Virus record (IMG/VR): IMGVR_UViG_3300013126_000034
Coordinates: 1-60,111 of that record
Origin: a virus
Direction: 5' to 3' (one strand)
DNA: 60,111 nucleotides
The position numbers and the translations under genes were made by a program. Shown one piece after another: positions 8,365 to 16,158 of this stretch. The notes under the pieces are model-generated. The model saw nothing but the letters and a program-made list of their open reading frames with translations. It was not told the origin of the DNA and searched no databases. Within the stretch, counting starts at the first letter, position 1. Each line of letters opens with the position of its first letter.

Positions 8365-8384
8365 GTCAGGAGCTGGTTACCCGT

Positions 8385-8394
8385 AGCTTACGAC
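8385..8394 (-). promoter_or_regulatory. Candidate late promoter motif, portal gene
   Basis: Minus strand reads GTCGTAAGCT, 20 nt before the portal ATG. The last base overlaps the stop codon region of the preceding small basic gene. Confidence 0.5.
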
Positions 8395-8627
8395 TACCGA
8401 TACCGGGCCGTCTTCTTTGCAACCGACTTGGGCTGCTTCACGAACTGCTTGCCGGAACGCATGCCCTTCTTCTTGGCGCGGTTGGTCGCGGCCTTCTCGC
8501 CGGGGCTCAGGCTCTTCCACGCGGCGTCCGGGAGGTAACGCTCGCCCGTCTTCAGGCTGGGCTTCCCGGAGGAGGTCCGCCACTTCTGGTTAGTCCACTC
8601 GACTAAGTCACGTTGTTGGGGTTTCAT
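8394..8627 (-). CDS. Small basic conserved phage protein
   Basis: A 77-residue, Lys/Arg-rich protein. The segment TGERYLPDAAWKSLSPGEK followed by a basic stretch ending GKQFVKQPK matches a small basic family that I recall in many environmental phages and large DNA viruses, sometimes labelled only as a DUF. A structural, DNA-associated virion role is plausible but unproven. Its start lies inside the second copy of a 22-bp tandem repeat, the first copy of which closes the upstream HNH gene. Confidence 0.65.
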   Translation of the reverse strand: MKPQQRDLVEWTNQKWRTSSGKPSLKTGERYLPDAAWKSLSPGEKAATNRAKKKGMRSGKQFVKQPKSVAKKTARYR

Positions 8628-8665
8628 TTGGACGTTGCTGGGGTTTCACTTGGACGTTGCTGGGA
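8622..8665. repeat. 22-bp tandem repeat at a gene junction
   Basis: Copies 8622-8643 and 8644-8665 match TTTCAYTTGGACGTTGCTGG and differ at two positions; a decayed part-copy precedes them. In the minus-strand reading, one copy supplies the last codons and TGA of the HNH gene and the other supplies the ATG of the small basic gene (AAGTGAAA versus AAATGAAA). Confidence 0.75.
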
Positions 8666-9089
8666 TTTCATGGGGGATCTTGTATCCACGCTTGTTGGTT
8701 CGAAGGTACTTAATCGCGGCGCGGAGGACACGAATCTTGTCCTTGGCCATGCCAAGGAGAGTGTTGCAGTGCTGGCAAAGTGCCCCGCGGACGCGCTTGT
8801 TGCGGTGGGAGTGGTCCACCATGAGTGGCCGCTGGAGGGTCTGTTCGTGGACGCCGCAGATCATGCACCGAAAGTTTTCCTTGGCCCGAATGGCGTGCCA
8901 CTGCTGGCGGGTGATGCCGTACCGGTTCCGGAGGTTGTCGCCCATCCGGTCCCGGGAGTACTTCCGGTGGCACTCTTTGCACCGCGTTCCGACATACTTT
9001 TTTCCGCCTCGGGCCTCCCGGCAGGCGTAGAACTCCGCAATCGGTTTCTCGACGCCGCAGTGCGGGCAGATCTTAGTCGCGGTATCCGC
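8646..9089 (-). CDS. Endonuclease VII-like HNH nuclease
   Basis: A 147-residue protein from GTG 9089; an AAGGAG sits 4 nt upstream, and upstream in-frame codons run inside the previous gene. An N-terminal zinc knuckle (CPHC near residue 9, CKEC near 37) precedes a domain with YGITRQQWHAI, CMIC, LMVDHSHRNKRVRG and LCQHCN. This is the signature of the recombination endonuclease VII (T4 gp49-like) branch of HNH nucleases: DH is catalytic and the four Cys bind structural zinc. It could resolve branched DNA before packaging or act as a free-standing homing nuclease. A tandem duplication at its 3' end hints at past insertion. Confidence 0.85.
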   Translation of the reverse strand, partial: ADTATKICPHCGVEKPIAEFYACREARGGKKYVGTRCKECHRKYSRDRMGDNLRNRYGITRQQWHAIRAKENFRCMICGVHEQTLQRPLMVDHSHRNKRVRGALCQHCNTLLGMAKDKIRVLRAAIKYLRTNKRGYKIPHEIPATSK

Positions 9090-9249
9090 CACCGTTCTCC
9101 TTGTAACGTTTGGCCAGCATCTGTGCCTTCCTCGCGGACCACTGGCCCGGGCGACCGCCCTTGCCACCGGCCTTAATCGAGTTGAACAGACGCTTCCGCA
9201 TCGCGGGCTTGGTGTACACCTTCGCTGAGTTAACTGTGGATTTGGTCAT
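9073..9249 (-). CDS. Small basic protein, DUF5872-like
   Basis: A 58-residue protein from ATG 9249, overlapping the kinase stop by ATGA. The segment MRKRLFNSIKAGGKGG then GRPGQWSARKAQMLAKRY and GGGYR matches from memory the DUF5872-type family of small basic proteins in phages and large DNA viruses. The role is unknown; a virion or nucleoid protein is possible. A second small basic virion-type gene lies just downstream, so these may work together. Confidence 0.65.
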   Translation of the reverse strand: MTKSTVNSAKVYTKPAMRKRLFNSIKAGGKGGRPGQWSARKAQMLAKRYKENGGGYRD

Positions 9250-9830
9250 TTTTGGGGGAGAGAATCGAGCCACGTCTGCAGCTTCTCCTTGAGCTGCGTG
9301 GGCGTGCCGTCGTTGAGAATCGTGGCGTCCGCGTCTTTGGCCGTCACGGCGGTGTTGTCGTCGGTCGGCGGGCTCCCGGGCCGTTCGATCCAGAACACCA
9401 CGAGCGGAACGTTCAGCCAGCGCAGCACCTGCCGAATCTCGTCCAGCTCCTCGCGACGACGGACCCCGTCGATGAGACGGATGCCCATCAGGTACAGCGA
9501 GCGGAAGAGCGTGCTGGGACTGCGGAAGTAGACGCCCGGGCCGGTTGGGCCGCCGGGGACAACGGACAGGGTTTCAGTCTTCCCGCAGAGGTAGTCGCCG
9601 AACTCAACGAGCATCGGGCGGGCCTCCTCCTTCTCCATCGCACGCAGCTCGGCCTCGGTCATCTTGAGGCGCTTCGCGAGCAGGGGGTAGATGACATCGC
9701 TGCACGAGGCACCGGGCTGGCCCACGATCTCGGAGAGAATCTTCCGAGCGGTGGTCTTACCGTGGCGCGGCGGACCGATGAACAGGACGACGGCTGGGTT
9801 ACCAGTAGTGTTTTGGGCAGTACTCATCAC
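9246..9830 (-). CDS. P-loop kinase, probably deoxynucleotide monophosphate kinase
   Basis: A 194-residue protein. The Walker A motif is GPPRHGKT at residues 19-26, after a hydrophobic strand VVLFI. A Cys/Asp-rich lid region, GDYLC, an IDGVRRREEL segment (about 120-130) and a VVFWIERP strand follow, then DADATILNDGTP, which resembles the C-terminal motif of phage and bacterial dNMP/adenylate-type kinases. Such enzymes raise dNTP precursors during replication. It overlaps the preceding Cys-rich gene and the following small basic gene, so it belongs to the same polycistronic message. The exact substrate cannot be read from the sequence. Confidence 0.75.
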   Translation of the reverse strand: MMSTAQNTTGNPAVVLFIGPPRHGKTTARKILSEIVGQPGASCSDVIYPLLAKRLKMTEAELRAMEKEEARPMLVEFGDYLCGKTETLSVVPGGPTGPGVYFRSPSTLFRSLYLMGIRLIDGVRRREELDEIRQVLRWLNVPLVVFWIERPGSPPTDDNTAVTAKDADATILNDGTPTQLKEKLQTWLDSLPQK

Positions 9831-10035
9831 GAATCATGGTCTTGAGTGAAACGAAACAGGTGCAGATACGGCACTGACCGTTCGGCTCCATTTGAGGGCA
9901 AGCCTTGCAGATGTCCAGCCGCTTATCCCGCTCCAGCGCGTCGGCGAGGAACGGGCCTGACTTGTTGAGGCGACGCTTCACCTGACGCTTGAACGCGGCC
10001 CAGAGGCCGCGGAACGTATCGGCGTTGATCCTCAT
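9799..10035 (-). CDS. Small Cys-rich, zinc-binding-like protein
   Basis: A 78-residue protein from ATG 10035, overlapping the previous stop (ATGA). Its C-terminal half carries CKAC, CRICTC and CPKH, a spacing that suits one or two zinc sites. The same type of Cys cluster (CAKCP, GCGSC) occurs in the upstream neighbour, so the two may share a fold or partner. Function unknown. Confidence 0.6.
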   Translation of the reverse strand: MRINADTFRGLWAAFKRQVKRRLNKSGPFLADALERDKRLDICKACPQMEPNGQCRICTCFVSLKTMIRDEYCPKHYW

Positions 10036-10607
10036 CGTCGCCAACAGTGCCCGGGTAATTGGTTGTGGGTCTCCGGGCTGAGGGACGGCGGGGCCTTGAG
10101 CCACACCGCCGTGGCGTTCTCTTGGCCGATCACCGAGCAGGCCATGAGCGCACCCTCATCCTTCGACTTCCTCCCGGCCCGGAACGTGAACCCAATCTGC
10201 TTTGCTGACTCGCGACAAGAACCGCAGCCCTGACGCCAGTCCTCGTTCAGCGGGCACTTCGCGCAGATCGCTGCCCGCCGGTCCGCTTCCGGCTGCTCGA
10301 CGAACGCGAACTCGATCGCGATCGACCGGCTGCTTTGGTAGAGGTGCGCGATCCACGCCGTGACCTTTGAGGCGAGAGTCGGTTTTGATCCTTGGATGGG
10401 GAGAGTTGGGCTGGTGCAAAAGTGGGGATGGTTGTTGCAGACATAGTCAAAGACTTCGCGAAGAGGGTTGCCGACCGGGAGCTTGTTGTTGACGCGGTAC
10501 TGGAGGACAGCGTCCGCGAGAGCCTGATAGCCGTGGCTCTCGATGCGGTGTTCGCCTTCCATGAAGTGGAAGCCGCCCGGCGGGATGATGTGCTCCTTGG
10601 GGATCAC
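10032..10607 (-). CDS. Cys-rich protein of unknown function
   Basis: A 191-residue protein read from GTG 10607, which overlaps the previous TGA (GTGA). The longer open frame upstream runs antiparallel to no signal and inside the preceding gene. The C-terminal half contains CAKCP, GCGSC, a single Cys (ACSVIG) and a terminal HCWRR, fitting a zinc-binding domain. The N-terminal half (GYQALADAVLQYR, NPLREVFDYVCNNHPHFC) is helical. Context: tight operon between a membrane-free small protein and another Cys-rich protein, downstream of a glycosyltransferase. Confidence 0.6.
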   Translation of the reverse strand: MIPKEHIIPPGGFHFMEGEHRIESHGYQALADAVLQYRVNNKLPVGNPLREVFDYVCNNHPHFCTSPTLPIQGSKPTLASKVTAWIAHLYQSSRSIAIEFAFVEQPEADRRAAICAKCPLNEDWRQGCGSCRESAKQIGFTFRAGRKSKDEGALMACSVIGQENATAVWLKAPPSLSPETHNQLPGHCWRR

Positions 10608-10954
10608 TTGAACAGTCGATCCACGATGGCGTCCGGGTAGTACGGGCGCGAGCCACGGTAGCTGATCGTGTACGGGGTACCGTTGACGAAGACATTGCGG
10701 AACGTAGCTTTCCCGCTCGGCTTGCACTTGCCCGTGTGGGACACGACGGCGAAACGCTCGGCGAGCGCGATGGCCTTGCGGAGTGAATACGTCCGAGGGT
10801 AGATGTGACGCGTAGTGAAATCACCGGCGGGGTCGTAGGCGTACGGCGGTGCGCCAAAAGAGACGCACAAGTCCCAGATGCGCAAAGCGAGGGCACGAAT
10901 AAAGCGGCTCATGTGGCGTATTAGAACACAGATACTGAGTATTGAAAAGCTCAT
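10604..10954 (-). CDS. Small protein downstream of a glycosyltransferase
   Basis: A 116-residue protein from ATG 10954, overlapping the glycosyltransferase stop by ATGA. The N-terminus is moderately hydrophobic (MSFSILSICVLIRH), the rest has repeated Tyr and Arg (PPYAYDPAGD, SYRGSRPYYPDA). No family recognised. Tight coupling on both sides supports it as a real gene. Confidence 0.55.
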   Translation of the reverse strand: MSFSILSICVLIRHMSRFIRALALRIWDLCVSFGAPPYAYDPAGDFTTRHIYPRTYSLRKAIALAERFAVVSHTGKCKPSGKATFRNVFVNGTPYTISYRGSRPYYPDAIVDRLFK

Positions 10955-12408
10955 TTGTAGGTTGGGGTCTTGGTGCGCCAGTCTTCTTCCTGACCACCGT
11001 ATTTGTCCAGCCACTCCGACAGGAGCTTACGGTTGTGCGTGTTGCCCGGCGAGGTGCGGTTGGCGATCCAGTAGCTCGTGTGCCACTCGTGCCAAATGGC
11101 GTGCTTCAGTTCGCAGCCCGTGACGTGCGCGTTCCGGCGAATGAGGTTCCGCATCACGTTGTCCCACGACTCACGGCCCATCAGCATGTCTGGAAATAAG
11201 CCGCCGTGCTGTTTCCACCACGACACGGAGAACGCGTACAGGTCGCACCCGCTGTACCACTGGGCTCGGCGGATGTCGTACTCGTCCTTCGGCAGGCGGA
11301 TGGTCAGCGGGTGGTGGTAGTCCCATCGGTGCGCGTACGCGGCACCATGACGCTGCACCGTCTCCAAGATCTGACCCGTCAGTCCGCCCGCGAATCCAAT
11401 GTCGTCGTTGCAAAGAACGATTATGGAGTCATCGCCCTTGGCCTCGGACACGGCCTGATCGATCAGGTCGCGGATGTACGGCACCGGCTTGTCCGCGATG
11501 TCGCGCCCGTCGCGCTTGGCCTCGAAACGAATCTCACGCCACGGGCCGTTCTGGAACTCCAGCTTCCGGGCGGCGACGGAACGGCCAATTCGAGTCGCTG
11601 TTTTGTCGCCGTCCACGGGTCCGTAATTCGTGACGAAGAGAAGCTCCGGCAGCGTGCCCTTCGTCACCGCGTGGGCGATCTCGTTCACACGCTGCACGGC
11701 CTCGCTGTAAAAGCACCGCAGCACCTGATGCGTCCGCCACGCGGCCCAGCCGAATTCGGGGTGATGATCCGGCAGCAGGGCCACGGTCTTCATCCTCGGC
11801 ACGGCTGCAGCCAGATGCAGCGGGAACGAATCGATGGTGACGAGCCCCACGGCCTTCTCGTAGAAGGCCAAGAGGTCGTACGGGTGCTTGCTGCGGTAGG
11901 CACTAACGTTTTCGACCTGATAATCCGGCAGCGCAGCCTTGAGCAGCTCGAAGAACTCAGGAGCCTGCTTGAACGGAGCGGTCCACCCCGCGCCCGAGAA
12001 AAGAACCAGCGGCTTCGTGATGGGGCCGAGTTGCTCCAAGAGCTTCGACTCGGCCTCCGCGTCACGCTGGTCGAACACCAGCTCCGGACGCTCGAACGGC
12101 AGGTCGGTGCCGGAACGCTTCCAGATTTCCCGGCTGAAGGATCGCATGTCGAACGCGTTGTTCACACCGGACCCGTGCACGGAGCAGTCGATGATCGGGT
12201 ACCCCTGAAACTTCTTCGCGAGAAAAGCCTTCGCCTCGGCCACCTGATCGAACTTGCCGTCGAAGAGAATGGGCTCGACGTAGCTCACGCCCTCCAAGAG
12301 CGGCGCGAACTCCTTCGCGAGGCACAGCCTCGCGGGACGGTTGTGCTTCCCGGAGTAGTGCCTGAGGACGGGGAGCAGGATGGTGATATCCCCGTTGCGA
12401 CCCAGCAT
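10951..12408 (-). CDS. Two-domain glycosyltransferase (GT9-like plus second GT domain)
   Basis: A 485-residue protein from ATG 12408, 10 bases after the terL stop. The N-terminal half resembles ADP-heptose-type GT-B enzymes (GT9): LGRNGDITILLPVL at the start, LVLFSGAGWTAPFKQAPEF mid-domain, and GLVTIDSFPLHLAAAV as the usual nucleotide-sugar binding loop. From about residue 300 a second domain starts (LLFVTNYGPVDG) with IVLCNDDIGFAGG, where NDD suits a GT-A metal site, and ends with a His/Trp-rich segment. Sugar transfer to a virion protein or to host surface glycan is likely. Its place directly behind terL in the head operon is unusual and points to a virion target. Confidence 0.7.
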   Translation of the reverse strand: MLGRNGDITILLPVLRHYSGKHNRPARLCLAKEFAPLLEGVSYVEPILFDGKFDQVAEAKAFLAKKFQGYPIIDCSVHGSGVNNAFDMRSFSREIWKRSGTDLPFERPELVFDQRDAEAESKLLEQLGPITKPLVLFSGAGWTAPFKQAPEFFELLKAALPDYQVENVSAYRSKHPYDLLAFYEKAVGLVTIDSFPLHLAAAVPRMKTVALLPDHHPEFGWAAWRTHQVLRCFYSEAVQRVNEIAHAVTKGTLPELLFVTNYGPVDGDKTATRIGRSVAARKLEFQNGPWREIRFEAKRDGRDIADKPVPYIRDLIDQAVSEAKGDDSIIVLCNDDIGFAGGLTGQILETVQRHGAAYAHRWDYHHPLTIRLPKDEYDIRRAQWYSGCDLYAFSVSWWKQHGGLFPDMLMGRESWDNVMRNLIRRNAHVTGCELKHAIWHEWHTSYWIANRTSPGNTHNRKLLSEWLDKYGGQEEDWRTKTPTYK

Positions 12409-12418
12409 CAAATAGATG

Positions 12419-14290
12419 TCAGTCGAGGTACTGGAAACGGTTCGTTGCATCGGTGCGTGGCTTGAAACGATTGAGGGCCTCGTCGGACCCGGAGCCTTTC
12501 TCTGCGGTGCCCACGGGACCAGCGACATTCAATCTTACGCCGTGAATCAGCAGCGTCAGCGAGTCGGCGAAGTCTGGGGACTTGTTGCCGCGAGACTTGT
12601 ACTCCGTCTTCGCCTCCACCTTGATCTTCCCGCGGGCCGAGGTGTTGAACTGCCGGGTCGTGAGTTCGTGGAACAGACGCTCGGTGGGCATCGTGCCCGA
12701 AATCTTGAGGATGCTGTGCTCGAAGAACTTTCTCGTCGCGTACCAAAGCTCCGTGACTAGACGCTCGTAGAGATCGAACGGCGTCTCGGTGTCCTCCGCG
12801 AGAATCTTGATCTCGGACGCGGAGAAGCTGGGGTTCACTCCCTTCACCGGCCCCCACGTGGCCTTGAGGTAGTCGTGCACGCCCGCGCCGTTCACCGTGC
12901 GGTCCACGCAAAGCCACTCCGGGTCCACGCCCGCGTTCTCGCACGTCTCACGAATACTCCTCGCCATCGCCAGCGTCTCCGCCTTCGGCAGCTTGAACTG
13001 CTGGTCCACCTGAATCACGTTCCGACGCAGCGGCCTGCCGTCCTCGCCGACGAATGTTCTCACCTCGCCCTCGGGCTTCTCCTTCGTCGGGCGCATGCGC
13101 CACCCGGACGCGAGGCCGTATCGTCCCACCGTCATCACCGCGTTGTCGTCGCCTTCGAGCGCAATGTCCACGCCCGCGACCGGCGTCGAGCTCACGAAAA
13201 TGAATTCCCCCTGCGCTTCGTTCAGCAGAGTCTGGGGGATGATGACGATGTCCGAACCTTCACGCGGGAACGCGCCACGGGCAAACGTGTAGTAGCCACG
13301 CGTGTTCATCCCGCCCGCGTTCGCGATGATCCGGTCGATACCTGTCTTCGTCTGGAGGCCGGGGTAGATCATCTTCCCCTCCTTCACGTTCTCGGAACGC
13401 ATGCCGTCGAGTCGCACGACGTTCCAGCCTCTGCGACTCTTCCACGTTATGCTGTGGTCCAGATCAAAGTGGCCCCAGCCGTCCTCGGGTTCGCAGCGCA
13501 CACCGCACGCACCGTTTTGGTCCTTGGGGTTGAAAGCCGCGAAAATCTTGAACTGCTCCAGACCGTCGGTGTTCGAGAGAATGTTAGACACGTCCTCCCA
13601 GATGCCCACCGGGATGTCCTCCGCTTCCTCCAGCATGATGCGCAGACGGCTCATGCGGCCCAGAAGAGGGTGGGGCTTTGGGCGCGGCTTTACCTTGATG
13701 CCCTGCAGTTTTGCGGGGGCCTTCTTGCCGATGGGAACGATGACCCCGTAGATCCCGGCGTCGCGTTTGTGCGGGTCAAGTGTGATACCCAGACGAATAC
13801 ACTCGCCCGGACTAGCAATCGCAGCCGACTGGTGGAGGTTAACAAGGTGAGAGAAGAGGTTCTTTTCAAGGTGGTCCTCGCTGGGTCCAACCACCTTCAC
13901 GTTCGTGAACTCCGGGTCGCGGAGCCAATCGAGATACAGCCAGACGCCCAACGAGAACGATTTGCCCACCGACGCCGCGCCTATGATCATGAGCTGGCTG
14001 GACTTCCTGATCTCCTGCCACATGAGCTGCACGCTGCCGGGGTGTGGGGAGAAGGTCGCCGCGGGCCAGAGTAGGGCAGCGGTGTCGGCGTACCGTCCTT
14101 GGTCCAACAGCCACTGCCGGAACGTGACCAGAATCTGAATCGCCTCCGCCTCACTGGTCGTTTGGGCGTTCGCCCTCTTGACCTGCAGGATGAGGTCCGC
14201 GGCGGCCTTCTTGTCGTCCTTGTCGTGGAGTTCGTGTGCAACGCGCTGCACCAGATCCGTGACTGCGTCAGTGGTAGCGGCGGTAGTCAT
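12419..14290 (-). CDS. terL: Terminase large subunit (TerL)
   Basis: A 623-residue DNA-packaging motor. Walker A is GAASVGKS at 104-111, Walker B is RIMLEEAE at 217-224 with the catalytic Glu. The C-terminal RNase H-like nuclease has acidic residues in AGVDIAL (Asp375), CVDRT (Asp463) and SPDFADS (Asp573, Asp576), the usual triad. It pumps DNA through the portal and cuts the concatemer. No Shine-Dalgarno is evident; an AT-rich stretch with TTTTTATAAATTTTTG lies about 20-35 bases upstream and could act as a separate promoter. The upstream 274-bp gap may hold a packaging site. Confidence 0.93.
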   Translation of the reverse strand: MTTAATTDAVTDLVQRVAHELHDKDDKKAAADLILQVKRANAQTTSEAEAIQILVTFRQWLLDQGRYADTAALLWPAATFSPHPGSVQLMWQEIRKSSQLMIIGAASVGKSFSLGVWLYLDWLRDPEFTNVKVVGPSEDHLEKNLFSHLVNLHQSAAIASPGECIRLGITLDPHKRDAGIYGVIVPIGKKAPAKLQGIKVKPRPKPHPLLGRMSRLRIMLEEAEDIPVGIWEDVSNILSNTDGLEQFKIFAAFNPKDQNGACGVRCEPEDGWGHFDLDHSITWKSRRGWNVVRLDGMRSENVKEGKMIYPGLQTKTGIDRIIANAGGMNTRGYYTFARGAFPREGSDIVIIPQTLLNEAQGEFIFVSSTPVAGVDIALEGDDNAVMTVGRYGLASGWRMRPTKEKPEGEVRTFVGEDGRPLRRNVIQVDQQFKLPKAETLAMARSIRETCENAGVDPEWLCVDRTVNGAGVHDYLKATWGPVKGVNPSFSASEIKILAEDTETPFDLYERLVTELWYATRKFFEHSILKISGTMPTERLFHELTTRQFNTSARGKIKVEAKTEYKSRGNKSPDFADSLTLLIHGVRLNVAGPVGTAEKGSGSDEALNRFKPRTDATNRFQYLD

Positions 14291-14564
14291 CGGGCCGCTA
14301 TGGGCAAAAATTTATAAAAATTTCTGGGTCTACTTAGCCGGTTACGCGAGCGCGGCCCCCCCTCCCGGGGGTGTCCGACCGGCGTGGCGAGCAGCCCACC
14401 ACACGTCTCGACGGCGCGAATACGCGCAGTCCCTAAGCCCACACGCAGGCCGGTTTCGGGCACCTGCGCACAACAAATATTATGTTTAGTCGATGCGTGT
14501 CGTACCGTCGTAAGGGCTTCACCACTACGCGTATCCGCGACTTCGGGACGTGGGGGCGTCGGGC
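14291..14564 (-). other. Non-coding gap before terL
   Basis: This 274-bp stretch has no supported gene. It contains a GC-rich hairpin (CCCCC-TCCC-GGGGG around 14358-14372), and an AT-rich near-palindrome close to the terL start (AAAAATTTATAAAAATTT). Possibilities are a packaging (pac/cos) signal, a promoter for terL, or a small RNA. No tRNA-like fold was seen. Confidence 0.4.
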
Positions 14565-15005
14565 TCATGAGACTGCGGGACTACTCCCCTGCCCTGCCGG
14601 AGTGGGGGAGGGCGGCGCGTGAGTTCTTTCAGCGAGGTCCGAACTGGGTGAGGCCAACTCGCTAAGAGCCTCGACAGCGGTCGCCAAATTTGTATTGACG
14701 CCAGCATTACCCGGAGTACGGGTGCGGTACTCGTCGGGAGAAACTTTCCCGTACCCGAAACGTGCGGCGTATTCACGAAGTCGTTGCACCGACTCCAGCG
14801 TCGGCACACGACGACCGCTGATCCAAAGCGAGGGCAAGTCCTCGTCCATGTAACCGTCGAGGTACTGCATCCGCTTTTTCCAACCCACACCCTGCGTGCG
14901 GTTCATCCACGCGACGATCTCGCGCACCTCATCGCGGCGACGCATGGCCTCGACGCGAAAATCAGTTTTGAGTCGTCGAAGCCGGTACGTCTTTTTCGCC
15001 ACCAT
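14565..15005 (-). CDS. Protein between probable TerS and TerL
   Basis: A 146-residue basic protein. I start at ATG 15005 (MVAKKTYRLRRLK) because an AAGGAGG precedes it by about 9 nt; it overlaps the previous gene by 44 bases. Residues 1-35 are strongly basic and suit nucleic acid binding, residues 60-75 read WISGRRVPTLESVQRLREYA, like a short helix-turn-helix, and the C-terminus is Ser/Pro-rich and probably disordered. It could be a packaging accessory protein or the DNA-recognition partner of the small terminase. Confidence 0.6.
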   Translation of the reverse strand: MVAKKTYRLRRLKTDFRVEAMRRRDEVREIVAWMNRTQGVGWKKRMQYLDGYMDEDLPSLWISGRRVPTLESVQRLREYAARFGYGKVSPDEYRTRTPGNAGVNTNLATAVEALSELASPSSDLAERTHAPPSPTPAGQGSSPAVS

Positions 15006-15663
15006 CGATATTCGCCTCCTTCGCTCGCTGCGCTTTGCGTGCACGCTTCTCTTCCTCGGCGTGCTCCTGCATCTCGGTGAGTGCGCTGATGACCGAGCGC
15101 ACGCTGAGGACGCTCGCTGCGCCGGTGCCTCGGTCGTTGGAATTAACGGTCTCTGCGGCGGTAGGAATTTTGTCGCCGAGAGCCCGATACGACATGTTCT
15201 GGACCGTTTCCAACGCCTTGGCCAGATCGAGCACGGCCTTCGGATTTACATCGATCCGCTCGACTGCACCGTCCGCAGCGAACTTGAACTTCACCAGTTG
15301 ACGCAGCAACTCCTCGGGGTCGGAAAGAAGTCGTAATGCGTCCTCCAATACATCGCGCATGCGCTGGGCCTGCAGGTAGTTCACCGCACGGTTAGCCACG
15401 CGCTCGGCGTCGCTCTCGCCCGCACCGGTCTTCAGACGCTTCAACTTGGCGACCCAGTTGAAGTCGTGCTCCAGAGCCACAAGGGCGGACAGCGGCACCT
15501 TGGAAGCGATGGCGGTCTTTTCGAGGTCACCCGAGAATGCAGCGTAGCACATCCACGCTCGGGCCTGATCGACCGACTCTAACGAAACCTTGGGCCGACG
15601 AGGAGCCGGACCTTCAGAGGGATCTTCGATCCACGTCGTCAGGGGGTTGGGGGTGTCGTCCAT
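14962..15663 (-). CDS. Probable terminase small subunit
   Basis: A 233-residue protein, first gene of the packaging/head block. Residues 33-65 (ARAWMCYAAFSGDLEKTAIAS onward) resemble an N-terminal helix-turn-helix of the kind used by small terminases to bind the packaging site. The central part (about 90-160) is helical and heptad-rich, suiting an oligomeric ring, and the C-terminus is basic and disordered. Position upstream of terL supports the call, but no diagnostic motif exists. A degenerate copy of the late motif (ACCGTACACT, 15680-15671) ends 7 nt before its ATG. Confidence 0.55.
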   Translation of the reverse strand: MDDTPNPLTTWIEDPSEGPAPRRPKVSLESVDQARAWMCYAAFSGDLEKTAIASKVPLSALVALEHDFNWVAKLKRLKTGAGESDAERVANRAVNYLQAQRMRDVLEDALRLLSDPEELLRQLVKFKFAADGAVERIDVNPKAVLDLAKALETVQNMSYRALGDKIPTAAETVNSNDRGTGAASVLSVRSVISALTEMQEHAEEEKRARKAQRAKEANIDGGEKDVPASTTQN

Positions 15664-16158
15664 GTGCAGCAGTGTACGGTATGCGTTTCGGCAATGCCAG
15701 AAAGAATCGCGTTTACGGGCCGAGGGGCGAAAAAGCCCACCGACCTACGGACCCACCGTCCCAAAGGCCGTAAAGCCCGCAGGACGAACCGCAGTGGGGC
15801 GGCGGGGCGCAGGGTACAATCCCGCACGAATACCCCTCTAACTCACCGGGAACCTTGTGGCCATAACCTTGTGACAATCCATTACTTACATATATACTAT
15901 TTATTATAATTAAAATAAAAAAGAAATAGAAAAGTCTGGGGGACCGACATCGGCTCCAGAGAGTTTCGGACCCAACCGCCGCCGCCAGCCCCTCTTCCCC
16001 AAAAGTCATTGCTAAAGCTCATATCATCCGTTTTTCCGTAAAGCCCAGACGTTTAACATCGGATTTCTGAAAAGATCATTCAACGCTCGCTCGGAATTCT
16101 TCAAAAGATCGAAAAAACCCACTGGACACGCAAACGATTCGACCTACCCCTCGTATCC
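15664..16158. promoter_or_regulatory. Divergent intergenic region with AT-rich core
   Basis: This 495-bp region separates the leftward late block from the rightward early block and holds no supported gene. Its core (about 15875-15935) is extremely AT-rich. On the plus strand TTGTGA (15870-15875) and TATACT are about 18 bp apart, like a sigma-70 promoter, and ATTATAAT just downstream is self-complementary and could be a -10 box on either strand. AACCTTGTG is repeated at 15851-15859 and 15865-15873. Early promoters for the plus-strand genes are the simplest reading; an origin of replication is possible. Confidence 0.55.
15671..15680 (-). promoter_or_regulatory. Degenerate late-motif copy, probable terS
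   Basis: Minus strand reads ACCGTACACT, 7 of 10 matches to GTCGTATACT, 7 nt before the ATG at 15663. The spacing fits the other copies, the sequence match alone would not. Confidence 0.3.

Noticed and set aside
11206-12465. Plus-strand open frame of about 420 codons opposite the two-domain glycosyltransferase
   Set aside because: Low-complexity Arg/Leu/Val composition and no ribosome site; shadow of the real gene.
15875-15935. DnaA boxes in the AT-rich island
   Set aside because: No TTATCCACA-type box was found; only weak partial resemblance in AACCTTGTG repeats.
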